Of a DNA stretch of 64,000 bases, positions 33,527-40,927 are shown piece by piece. The position numbers were made by a program, and so were the translations under genes. Every line of letters begins with the position of its first letter. The stretch's first letter is position 1. The DNA is from Amycolatopsis eburnea (GTDB lineage Bacteria > Actinomycetota > Actinomycetes > Mycobacteriales > Pseudonocardiaceae), in assembly GCF_003937945.1 (NCBI RefSeq), contig NZ_RSEC01000021.1, positions 310,001 through 374,000 of the forward strand, in the 5' to 3' direction. The notes beneath the pieces were generated by a model. It had not been told where the DNA came from and did not search any database. It saw only the letters and a program-made list of their open reading frames with translations.

Positions 33527-34117
33527 GTGAACACGCTCGTCAAGCAGACCTGGGCGGGGCTGCGCGTCCTCATCGTGATGACGGTCCTGCTCGGGATCCT
33601 CTACCCCCTCGCGGTGTGGGCCATCGCGCGCATCCCGGGACTGGAGTCCAACGCCGAAGGCTCGGTCGTCACGCGGAACGGGCAGGCCGTCGGTTCGTCG
33701 CTCATCGGCGTCGACCCGGTGCCCGCCGACCCCGCGCACGACCCGTGGTTCCACACCCGGCCCTCGGCGGCCACCCCCGAGATGCCGTCCGGCGCGTCCA
33801 ACAAGGGCCCGTACAACGAGGACCTCGTGAAGGCCATCCAGGAGCGGCGGGCCGCCATCGCCCAGCGCGAAGGCGTGTCACCCGGCCAGGTGCCGCCGGA
33901 CGCCGTGACGGCGTCGGGTTCCGGCCTCGACCCGGCGATCAGCGTCGCCTACGCCGACCTCCAGGCCGCGCGGGTCGCGAAGAACACCGGGCTGCCGCTC
34001 GACGAGGTGAAGCAGCTGATCGAAGCGAACACGAGCGGAGCCGGGATCGGCGTGCCGGGCGTGACTGTGCTCCCGCTCAACTTGGCCGTGCAAGCCGCGG
34101 CCGGAGGGGCACACTGA
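33527..34117 (+). CDS. kdpC: KdpC subunit of the K+-transporting ATPase
   Basis: 196 residues. One N-terminal transmembrane helix (about 12-34, TVLLGILYPLAVWAI) is followed by a soluble outer domain with PHDPWFHTRPS-like and SGSGLDPAISVAYADLQAARVA segments conserved in KdpC. It stabilises ATP binding by KdpB. The start is a GTG 6 nt after the kdpB stop, with GAAGTGAAGTG overlapping a weak binding site. The sensor kinase gene starts 4 nt downstream. Confidence 0.95.
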   Translation: MNTLVKQTWAGLRVLIVMTVLLGILYPLAVWAIARIPGLESNAEGSVVTRNGQAVGSSLIGVDPVPADPAHDPWFHTRPSAATPEMPSGASNKGPYNEDLVKAIQERRAAIAQREGVSPGQVPPDAVTASGSGLDPAISVAYADLQAARVAKNTGLPLDEVKQLIEANTSGAGIGVPGVTVLPLNLAVQAAAGGAH

Positions 34118-34121
34118 CAGC

Positions 34122-36650
34122 GTGACCACCGAGAACAAGCCGCGCCGAGGGGAGCTGAGGATCTACCTCGGCGCGGCTCCGGGCGTCGGCAAGACGTTCG
34201 CCATGCTCGGCGAAGCACGCCGGCGGCTCGACCGCGGCACCGACGTCGTCGTCGGGCTGGTCGAGACGCACGGCCGCGCCAAGACGGCCGCGCTGCTCGA
34301 CGGCCTCGAGACCGTCCCGCGGCGGCACGCCGAGCACCGCGGCCGCGCGTTCGACGAGATGGACGTCGACGCGATCCTGGCCCGCGCGCCCGAGGTCGCC
34401 GTCGTCGACGAGCTGGCGCACACCAACGTGCCGGGCTCGCGCAACGCCAAGCGCTGGCAGGACGTCGAGGAACTCCTGGAAGCGGGCATCGACGTGCTGT
34501 CCACGGTCAACGTGCAGCACCTGCAGAGCCTCAACGACGTCGTCGAGCGGATCACCGGCGTCACCCAGCAGGAGACCGTGCCCGACGAGGTCGTCCGCCG
34601 CGCCGAACAGCTCGAGCTGGTCGACATCACGCCGGAGGCGCTGCGACGGCGGCTGGCCCACGGCAACGTCTACCCGGCCGAACGGATCGACGCCGCCCTC
34701 GGCAACTACTTCCGCCCCGGCAACCTGACGGCGCTGCGCGAGCTGGCCCTGCTCTGGGTGGCCGACCAGGTCGACGTCGCCCTCCAGCGCTACCGCGCCG
34801 AGCAGCGGATCACCGACACGTGGGAGGCGCGCGAACGCGTCGTCGTCTCCATCACCGGCGGCCCGGAAAGCGAGACGCTCATCCGCCGCGCCAGCCGGAT
34901 CGCCACCCGCGCCGGCGCCGAGCTGCAGGTGCTGCACATCCTGCGCGGCGACGGCCTGTCCGGGATCGGCCCGACCGCGATGGCCCGGTGCCGCACCCTG
35001 GCCGAGGAGGTAGGGGCGACCTTCCACACCGTCGTCGGCGACGACGTCCCGGCCGCGCTGCTGGACTTCGCCCGCGGCGTCAACGCGACCCAGCTCGTCC
35101 TCGGCACCTCACGGCGTTCGCGGGTGGCGCGGCTGTTCGACGAGGGCATCGGCGCGTCGGTGGTGCGGCGGTCGGGGCCGATCGACGTGCACATGGTCAC
35201 CCACTCCGAAGCCGGCGGACGGCTGCGCGCCCGGCTCGGCGCGAGCCCGCTGGGGTTCTCGCGGCTGGTCGCGGGCTGGGTGCTGAGCTTCGTGCTGCCG
35301 GTGCTGGTCACCGTCGTCGGGTTCTTCATCCCGGCTGGTCTCGACTTCGCCACCGACGTCATCTCCTACGTGCTGGCCACCGTGGTCGTGGCGCTGGTCG
35401 GCGGCCTCGGCCCGGCGCTGGTCGCGGCCGTGCTCGGCGCCGGGCTGCTCAACTTCTTCTTCACCCCGCCGCTGTACACGCTCAACGTGCACACGCCGCA
35501 GAACCTCGTGACGCTGATCGCGATGGTCGTGGTCGCGGTGCTCGTCGCCCTGGTCGTCGACCAGGCGGCGCGGCGGGCCACGCAGGCGGCGCGGGCGCGG
35601 ACCGAAGCGGCGCTGCTCGCCTCCTACGCGAAGACCGTGCTGACCCATGCGAACCCGATCGAGCGGCTGCTGGAGAAGGTGCGGGAGAACTTCACGCTGA
35701 CCTCGGTGACGTTGCTGGAGAAGCAGGAAGGCGTGTGGCGGTCGGTGGCGTGCGCGGGGGAGCACCCGTGCGCCGACCCCGACGAAGCCGACATCGACAT
35801 CGCCGTGACCGCGGACGTCCACCTGACCCTGCGCGGCCGGACGCTGCCCGCGGCCGACCGGCGGGTGCTGGAAGCCGTGGCGGGGCAGGCGCTGCTCGCC
35901 CTGCGCCAGCAGCGGACGGCGGCCGCCGCGGCCCGCGCCGAGCGCAAGGCCGAGGCGACCGAGCTGCGCACGACGTTGCTCTCGGCCGTCGGCCACGACC
36001 TCCGGACGCCGCTGACGTCGATCAAGGCGTCCATCGGCAGCCTGCGCGCCCCCGACCTCGAACTGTCCGAAGAGGACACCGCGGAGCTGATGGAGGCCAT
36101 CGAGCTGTCGGCCGACCGGCTCGCGGGGCTCATCGACAACCTCCTCGATTCGTCGCGGCTGGCCACCGGCGCGGTGCGGCCGCACCTGCGGCCGGTGGGG
36201 TACGACGAGGTGGTCGCGCACGCCTTGTCCACTGTGGACTCCTCGGACTCGGTGCGGGTGGCGGTGGACGACCGGCTGCCGGCGGTGCTCGCCGACCCCG
36301 GCCTGCTGGAGCGGGTGGTGGCGAACCTGCTGGACAACGCCCTGCGGCACGGCGGCGCACCGGTGTCCGCGCGGGCGTCGGCCCACTCGGGGTTCGTCGA
36401 GCTGCGGATCGTCGACCACGGCCGCGGGCTGCGGAAGGGCGCGGCGGACTCGGCGTTCGCGCCGTTCCAGCGCCTGGGCGGCGACCGCGACACGACCCCG
36501 GGCGTCGGGCTCGGGCTGTCGGTGGCGAAGGGCTTCACCGAGGCGATGGGCGGCACGATCCGCGCCGAGGACACCCCGGGCGGCGGGCTCACGATCGTGG
36601 TCTCGCTGCCCGCGCACAGCGTCGAGTTCCAGGAGGAGGGGGTGCGATGA
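34122..36650 (+). CDS. kdpD: KdpD sensor histidine kinase
   Basis: 842 residues with the KdpD layout. An N-terminal KdpD domain has Walker A GAAPGVGKT at about 17-25. A universal-stress-like domain follows (about 235-360), then four hydrophobic segments (DUF4118, about 385-485), a GAF-like region, a HisKA domain with the phosphorylated His at about 625 (SAVGHDLRTPLTSIKAS) and an ATPase domain with GLGLSVAKGF. It senses K+ limitation or osmotic state and phosphorylates KdpE. The GTG start lies 4 nt after kdpC, and its stop overlaps kdpE by 4 nt. It is placed after the structural genes, so the operon should be autoregulated. Confidence 0.95.
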   Translation: MTTENKPRRGELRIYLGAAPGVGKTFAMLGEARRRLDRGTDVVVGLVETHGRAKTAALLDGLETVPRRHAEHRGRAFDEMDVDAILARAPEVAVVDELAHTNVPGSRNAKRWQDVEELLEAGIDVLSTVNVQHLQSLNDVVERITGVTQQETVPDEVVRRAEQLELVDITPEALRRRLAHGNVYPAERIDAALGNYFRPGNLTALRELALLWVADQVDVALQRYRAEQRITDTWEARERVVVSITGGPESETLIRRASRIATRAGAELQVLHILRGDGLSGIGPTAMARCRTLAEEVGATFHTVVGDDVPAALLDFARGVNATQLVLGTSRRSRVARLFDEGIGASVVRRSGPIDVHMVTHSEAGGRLRARLGASPLGFSRLVAGWVLSFVLPVLVTVVGFFIPAGLDFATDVISYVLATVVVALVGGLGPALVAAVLGAGLLNFFFTPPLYTLNVHTPQNLVTLIAMVVVAVLVALVVDQAARRATQAARARTEAALLASYAKTVLTHANPIERLLEKVRENFTLTSVTLLEKQEGVWRSVACAGEHPCADPDEADIDIAVTADVHLTLRGRTLPAADRRVLEAVAGQALLALRQQRTAAAAARAERKAEATELRTTLLSAVGHDLRTPLTSIKASIGSLRAPDLELSEEDTAELMEAIELSADRLAGLIDNLLDSSRLATGAVRPHLRPVGYDEVVAHALSTVDSSDSVRVAVDDRLPAVLADPGLLERVVANLLDNALRHGGAPVSARASAHSGFVELRIVDHGRGLRKGAADSAFAPFQRLGGDRDTTPGVGLGLSVAKGFTEAMGGTIRAEDTPGGGLTIVVSLPAHSVEFQEEGVR

Positions 36651-37345
36651 GCGACCCGGGCGCCACCGTGCTGGTGGTGGACGACGAGCCGCAGATCGTG
36701 CGGGCACTGCGGATCAACCTCACCGCCCGCGGCTACAAGGTGATCACCGCGCACGACGGCACGGCCGCGTTGAAAGCGGTGGCCGAAACCAAGCCGGACG
36801 TCGTGGTGCTCGACCTCGGGCTGCCGGACCTCGACGGCACGGAGGTCATCGCGGGCCTGCGCGGCTGGACGACGGTCCCGATCATCGTCCTGTCCGCCCG
36901 CGGCGACTCGGCGGACAAGGTCCAGGCCCTCGACGCGGGCGCGGACGACTACGTGACGAAGCCGTTCGGCATGGACGAGCTGCTGGCCCGCCTGCGCGCG
37001 GCGGTCCGCCGCTCGGCCGTGACCGGCGTGGACGGCGTCGAGGCGGTGGTGGACACGGCGTCGTTCAGCGTGGACCTCGCGGCCAAGCGCGTCCGCCTGG
37101 CCGACGGCTCGGAAGTCCACCTGACGAAGACGGAGTGGGGCGTGCTGGAGCTGCTGGTCCGCAACCGCGGCCGGCTGGTGGCGCAGAAGCAGCTGCTGCA
37201 CGAGGTGTGGGGCCCGTCGTACGAGACGGAGTCGCACTACCTGCGCGTGTACCTGGCCCAGCTGCGGCGCAAGCTGGAGCCGGAGCCGTCGCGGCCCCGG
37301 CACCTGCTCACCGAACCCGGCATGGGCTACCGCTTCGAGGCCTGA
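36647..37345 (+). CDS. kdpE: KdpE response regulator (OmpR family)
   Basis: 232 residues. The receiver domain has the acidic pair Asp12-Asp13 (VVDDEPQ), the phosphorylation site at about Asp56 (VVLDLGLPD) and the conserved Lys in VTKPFGMDELL. The C-terminal winged helix contains LTKTEWGVLELLVRNRGR and a YLAQLRRKLEPE recognition region. It activates kdp transcription when phosphorylated by KdpD. The ATG overlaps the kdpD stop by 4 nt, with AGGAGG upstream. It is the last core gene of the operon. Confidence 0.95.
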   Translation: MSDPGATVLVVDDEPQIVRALRINLTARGYKVITAHDGTAALKAVAETKPDVVVLDLGLPDLDGTEVIAGLRGWTTVPIIVLSARGDSADKVQALDAGADDYVTKPFGMDELLARLRAAVRRSAVTGVDGVEAVVDTASFSVDLAAKRVRLADGSEVHLTKTEWGVLELLVRNRGRLVAQKQLLHEVWGPSYETESHYLRVYLAQLRRKLEPEPSRPRHLLTEPGMGYRFEA

Positions 37346-37367
37346 GCGGCTGGGTACCCGGCCCGGC

Positions 37368-37598
37368 ATGGACGGGTCGAAGACGTGGCTGCTCGGCGGT
37401 GAGCGCATCCCGCCGGTGATCGTGCTGACGCTGGCGGTGGGCGCGACGTTCGGATCGTTCGGCTTCCTCTTGACGGCCTTCGCCGGTGATGCGGTCGGCT
37501 GGACGAGGTGGCTGCGCATCGCGGCGGCGGCCGCCGGCGTCCTCCTCACGGTCTACCTGTGGCGCCTGTTCGCCCACCGCCTGCGCCGCGGCGGCTGA
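37368..37598 (+). CDS. Small two-helix membrane protein
   Basis: 76 residues with two hydrophobic segments (about 18-40 and 48-66) separated by a short GDAVGWTRW loop and ending in a basic tail RLFAHRLRRGG, which suggests both ends in the cytoplasm. No family is recognised. It starts at ATG 22 nt after the kdpE stop without a strong ribosome binding site and may be an add-on gene of the kdp transcript. Codon use matches its neighbours. Function unknown. Confidence 0.6.
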   Translation: MDGSKTWLLGGERIPPVIVLTLAVGATFGSFGFLLTAFAGDAVGWTRWLRIAAAAAGVLLTVYLWRLFAHRLRRGG

Positions 37599-37651
37599 TC
37601 AAGGTGGCGGCCAGTGCCGCGTCCGAGGTTCGTGGGGAGTCCCCGGGACGA

Positions 37652-37791
37652 GCGCCCCAAGGTGGCCTTCGGTGCGTTGAGTCGGCACTGCGGCGCGGCC
37701 CGCCTCCGTTGAGGGCGGTGGCGGGGGCATGGATGGAGCACCCAAGGCGGCCTTCGGTGCGTCAGACGCAACCAAGGCCACCTTGGGGCGC
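37652..37791. repeat. Inverted and direct repeats of a CCAAGGTGGCCTT motif
   Basis: GCGCCCCAAGGTGGCCTT at 37652-37669 is an exact reverse complement of 37774-37791. A third, imperfect direct copy (CCCAAGGCGGCCTTCGGTGCGT) begins near 37741, in the same orientation as the first. The region lies in the 228-nt gap between the small membrane protein and the convergent flavoprotein gene; no gene is seen in it. It could fold as a long or alternative hairpin and end transcription from both sides. Confidence 0.7.
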
Positions 37792-37826
37792 TTGCCCCGG
37801 GCGCCACCCAACCTGCGGTGCGGCCG

Positions 37827-38972
37827 CTAGAACCAGAACGTCGGCTGGTCGATCCCGAACCGCAGCTTCGCGTACCGCTTCGAGGCCGCCGTCGAGAAGT
37901 AGATGTGCTGGGACGCCGCGTGGAGGTCGCGGAAGCAGCGCTGGATCGGCTGGTCCGCGTGCAGCGCGCCCGCACCCGCGAAGCCGAACGCGGTGTTCAC
38001 CGCGCTCAACGCCGCCCGCATCGCCTGCTGGGTCGCCAGCAGGAACTGCCCGCGCCGGGCCGTGTCCGGGACGTCGCCCGCGCACGCCGTCTCCCACAGC
38101 TCGCCGAGGGCGTCGAAGACGAACGCGCGGGCCGAGCGCAGCTGTCCCTCCGCGCGGGTCAGGGCGATCTGGACGTCGCCGTCCTCGGCGATCGGTCCAG
38201 GGCCCGGCGGGCGGAACTTCGCCGGGGCGAACGCCGTGAACTCGTCCAGCGCGCGGCGCGCGATGCCGAGCGGGACGCCCGCCATCATCGTGCCCACCAG
38301 CGTGAAGAACGGGAACCGCCACTGCGGGCCGTCGTGGCGCGCCGGGTTCGTGAAGGGGGACGTCGTGTGCTCCGCGCGCACCACCGCCTCGATCTCGACG
38401 TCGTGGCTGCCGGTGCCGCGCAGGCCGGTGACGTCCCAGTTGTCGAGCACCCGCACCCCGGCGGCGGGGACGAACGCCAGCCGCCAGTCGCGGGGGTCGC
38501 CGTCGGCGAAGGCGCCGCCGAAGAACAGGTCCGCGTGCGGGCTGCCGCTGCAGAACGCCCAGCGCCCGGTGAGGCTGAACTTGCCCTCGCCGTCCCCGGT
38601 CAGCCGGCCCATCGGCGCGAACACGCCGCTGGCGATCGGGTCCGGGGCGGCCGCGAGCAGGTCCGCCGCGGCGGCCGGGTCGAGCCAGGCCAGGAACGCC
38701 GAGCCGTTGCCGATCATGATCGTCCAGCCCGCCGAGCCGTCCGCGCGGCAGAGTTCTTCGACCACTTCGACGACTTCGGCGGGCGGCAGCTCCAGCCCGC
38801 CGAGCGCCCGCGGCGTCGCGAGCCGGAACAGCCCGGCGGCGCGGGCCCGCTCGACCAGGTCGCGGGGCAGGGTCTTGAGCTCCTCGGCCTCGACGGCGCG
38901 GGCGCTCAGCTCGGGCGCGATCTCCCGCGCGGCGGTCACGGCGCCGGTGGTGGCTTGTCCCATCATGGTCAA
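37827..38972 (-). CDS. Acyl-CoA-dehydrogenase-fold flavin-dependent oxidoreductase
   Basis: 381 residues of the acyl-CoA dehydrogenase superfamily, most like the two-component flavin-dependent (group D, HpaB/HsaA-type) monooxygenases. An N-terminal helical domain contains ATPRALGGLELPPAEVVEVV, a mid beta domain has FSLTGRWAFCSGSPHADLFF, and the C-terminal helical domain ends with QRCFRDLHAASQHIYFS. The catalytic glutamate of true acyl-CoA dehydrogenases is not obvious. Such enzymes hydroxylate aromatic or other small compounds with FMNH2 or FADH2 from a partner reductase, which is not nearby. It is divergent from a TetR gene, its likely regulator. Confidence 0.8.
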   Translation of the reverse strand: MTMMGQATTGAVTAAREIAPELSARAVEAEELKTLPRDLVERARAAGLFRLATPRALGGLELPPAEVVEVVEELCRADGSAGWTIMIGNGSAFLAWLDPAAAADLLAAAPDPIASGVFAPMGRLTGDGEGKFSLTGRWAFCSGSPHADLFFGGAFADGDPRDWRLAFVPAAGVRVLDNWDVTGLRGTGSHDVEIEAVVRAEHTTSPFTNPARHDGPQWRFPFFTLVGTMMAGVPLGIARRALDEFTAFAPAKFRPPGPGPIAEDGDVQIALTRAEGQLRSARAFVFDALGELWETACAGDVPDTARRGQFLLATQQAMRAALSAVNTAFGFAGAGALHADQPIQRCFRDLHAASQHIYFSTAASKRYAKLRFGIDQPTFWF

Positions 38973-39012
38973 CGCCCCCTCAGGGTGTCATGATAGCTGG
39001 ACATCTATTGGA

Positions 39013-39026
39013 TAGAGGAGTCTCTA
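39013..39026. promoter_or_regulatory. TetR-type inverted repeat in a divergent gap
   Basis: TAGAG-GAGT-CTCTA, a 5+4+5 palindrome, sits 5 nt before the TetR start codon and about 40 nt from the divergent flavoprotein start. It is the only clear symmetry in the 59-nt gap and is a reasonable operator for the TetR protein at 39032. Confidence 0.45.
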
Positions 39027-39031
39027 CCTAA

Positions 39032-39673
39032 ATGGCGGACCCTGTCAAGCGCCGTTACGACACGTCCCGCCGCCGGGAGCAGGCGCGGGAGAACCGCCGC
39101 CGGATCCTGGCGGCGGCGTCGGGGCTCTTCCGGGAGAAGGGGTACGCGGCCACGTCGATGCCGGAGGTCGCGAAGGCGGCGGGGGTGGCGGTGCAGACCG
39201 TCTACAAGGCGTTCGCCAACAAGGCGACCCTGCTCAAGGCGGTCTTCGACGTGACCGTCGCCGGCGACGACGAAGACGTGCCGATCGCCGGTCGCGAGTT
39301 CATCGCGGAGATCCAGGCCGAGCCCGACGCGGCGCGCAAGATCACGTTGTACTTCGCCCACCTCGCGTCGGTCGCCCCGGCGGTCTCCCCGGTCCAGCTC
39401 CTGGCCCGCGACGCGGCGGCGGCCGACCCGGCGGCGGCCGAGGTCTGGGCCCAGATGCGGGCCGAGACGCTGACGGCGATGACGTACTTCGCGTCGGACC
39501 TGATGCTGACCGGCCAGGTCCGCCCGGGTCTGACCGACACCGACGTCCGGGACGTCCTGTGGACCTACCACGGCCCCGAGCAGTACGAGCTGCTCTGCCT
39601 GGAACGCGGCTGGCCCCCGGCCCGCTACGGCGAGTTCCTCCGCGACGCGGTCATCACGGCGATCCTGGACTGA
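39032..39673 (+). CDS. TetR-family transcriptional regulator
   Basis: 213 residues. A basic N-terminus (VKRRYDTSRRREQARENRRR) precedes the helix-turn-helix (about 40-60, MPEVAKAAGVAVQTVYKAFANKATL). The C-terminal ligand domain is typical in size. It is divergent from the flavoprotein gene 59 nt away and probably controls it through the palindrome in the gap. A perfect 23-bp hairpin follows 5 nt after its stop. The inducer cannot be inferred. Confidence 0.88.
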   Translation: MADPVKRRYDTSRRREQARENRRRILAAASGLFREKGYAATSMPEVAKAAGVAVQTVYKAFANKATLLKAVFDVTVAGDDEDVPIAGREFIAEIQAEPDAARKITLYFAHLASVAPAVSPVQLLARDAAAADPAAAEVWAQMRAETLTAMTYFASDLMLTGQVRPGLTDTDVRDVLWTYHGPEQYELLCLERGWPPARYGEFLRDAVITAILD

Positions 39674-39677
39674 AACG

Positions 39678-39728
39678 CCGTGAAGGCCTCCTTACCGGCG
39701 TTTTCCGCCGGTAAGGAGGCCTTCACGG
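39678..39728. terminator. Perfect 23-bp stem hairpin between convergent genes, family C copy 2
   Basis: The arms at 39678-39700 and 39706-39728 are exact complements, starting CCGTGAAGGCCTCCTTACCG, around a TTTTC loop. It fills the space between the TetR stop (39673) and the convergent gene end (39734), as a two-way terminator would. The outer 16 bp are identical to the hairpin at 27473-27523; the inner parts differ in length and loop. Confidence 0.8.
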
Positions 39729-39733
39729 ATTTG

Positions 39734-40327
39734 CTACTGAGCGCGGGTGGTGCTGCCGGTCGCGCCGGACGACGTGTCGGTCGAGGTCGGCGTGCCGCCG
39801 GTGCTCGTGCCGCCACCGCCGGTCGTCGTGGTCGGCGGGGTCTCCGACGTGGTCGGCGGCGGCGTGGTGGTCGTCGTCGGCGGCTTCGGAGTGGTGGTGA
39901 CCGGGGGCTTCGGCGTCGTCGTCTGCGGCGGCGGGTTGCCGCCCGTGTCGCTGCGCGGGGGCGGCGGGGGCTGGGTCACCAGCGTCGTCGTGGTCTTGCC
40001 GTCGGGGCTGACCGACACGACCGTGGTCGGGGCGCTCGAGGACGTCGTGGCCGATTCGGTCGTCGGGGCGCCGACGGTCGACGGGCCGGCCGAGGACGGG
40101 GTGGCCGGCACCGTCTGCAGGCCGGCCTGCGAGGTGCCCTGGCCGCCCGTGCCGCCGGTGCCGCCCGCGGTCGTGGCCGGGCCGGGGCCCGCCAGCTCCG
40201 CGACGGCGGCGAACGCGGTCGCGACCACCAGGCCGGCGACCCCGAGCACGACGTACCCGGTGCGGTTCGGTTTGCTGCTCTTGGGCGGCGCGGTGTCGAT
40301 CCTGGTGATCCCGTCGGGGCGGGGCAT
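39734..40327 (-). CDS. Membrane-anchored Thr/Pro-rich surface protein
   Basis: 197 residues. A short cytoplasmic N-terminus (about 24 residues) precedes one transmembrane helix (about 25-44, YVVLGVAGLVVATAFAAVAE). The remaining 150 residues are low-complexity Thr, Pro, Gly and Ser with TTTPKPP and TTTTTPPPTT runs. This is a mucin-like extracellular stalk, probably O-mannosylated in an actinobacterium. No folded domain follows the stalk, so it may be a cell-wall spacer or a bacterial scaffold. AAGGAG precedes the ATG. It is divergent from the acylphosphatase gene. Confidence 0.7.
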   Translation of the reverse strand: MPRPDGITRIDTAPPKSSKPNRTGYVVLGVAGLVVATAFAAVAELAGPGPATTAGGTGGTGGQGTSQAGLQTVPATPSSAGPSTVGAPTTESATTSSSAPTTVVSVSPDGKTTTTLVTQPPPPPRSDTGGNPPPQTTTPKPPVTTTPKPPTTTTTPPPTTSETPPTTTTGGGGTSTGGTPTSTDTSSGATGSTTRAQ

Positions 40328-40504
40328 ACAGGCTCCTTGGGGGAATTTCGGGGAGGCGCGGGCGAGGTCGGTAACGGGGCACTGCGCCCGCGGCGGGGGA
40401 GCGACCTCGGCCCGGAGGTTATCACCGGCGTGCGGGTATTCGCCCAGGTAGTGGCCTTGATCCGTTACTGTGCGCGGTCAGTTGACCCGGAAGGGAGGAA
40501 GAGC

Positions 40505-40792
40505 ATGAGTGAGGAAGAAACGAACACCCGGTTGACGGCGTGGGTGCGCGGCCGGGTCCAGGGGGTCGGTTTCCGCTGGTGGACGCGCAGCCGTGCGCTC
40601 GAACTGGGCCTGGTCGGGAGCGCGAGCAACCTCGCCGACGGGCGTGTCGAGGTCATAGCGGAGGGTAGCCGTGACCACTGTGAGCGGCTGCTCGCGGCGC
40701 TGCGGTCGGGAGAATCACCCGGAAGTGTGGAGCACGTTGCCGAGCGCTGGTCCGACCCGAAAGGGGGGCTCAGCGGGTTCGTCGAGCGGTGA
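40505..40792 (+). CDS. Acylphosphatase
   Basis: 95 residues, the usual size. The phosphate-binding loop and catalytic Arg are in GRVQGVGFRWWTR (about 17-29), and the second motif SNLADGRVEVIAEG supplies the conserved Asn. It hydrolyses carboxyl-phosphate bonds such as acetyl or carbamoyl phosphate. In actinobacteria acyP commonly lies directly before smc, as here, with a 135-nt gap. GGAAGGGAGG precedes the ATG. Confidence 0.95.
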   Translation: MSEEETNTRLTAWVRGRVQGVGFRWWTRSRALELGLVGSASNLADGRVEVIAEGSRDHCERLLAALRSGESPGSVEHVAERWSDPKGGLSGFVER

Positions 40793-40927
40793 CGCAGGGT
40801 TGCCGCGACCACTGCGGATGTGCTAGGGCGCGCCGACGAGGGGGCGCGTCCGGCGGACCCGGGAGGCCCCCAGGTAGCCTGGGACGATTGAAACGCCAGT
40901 ACCGGCAGCCAGAGGGGTCAGCACCCA

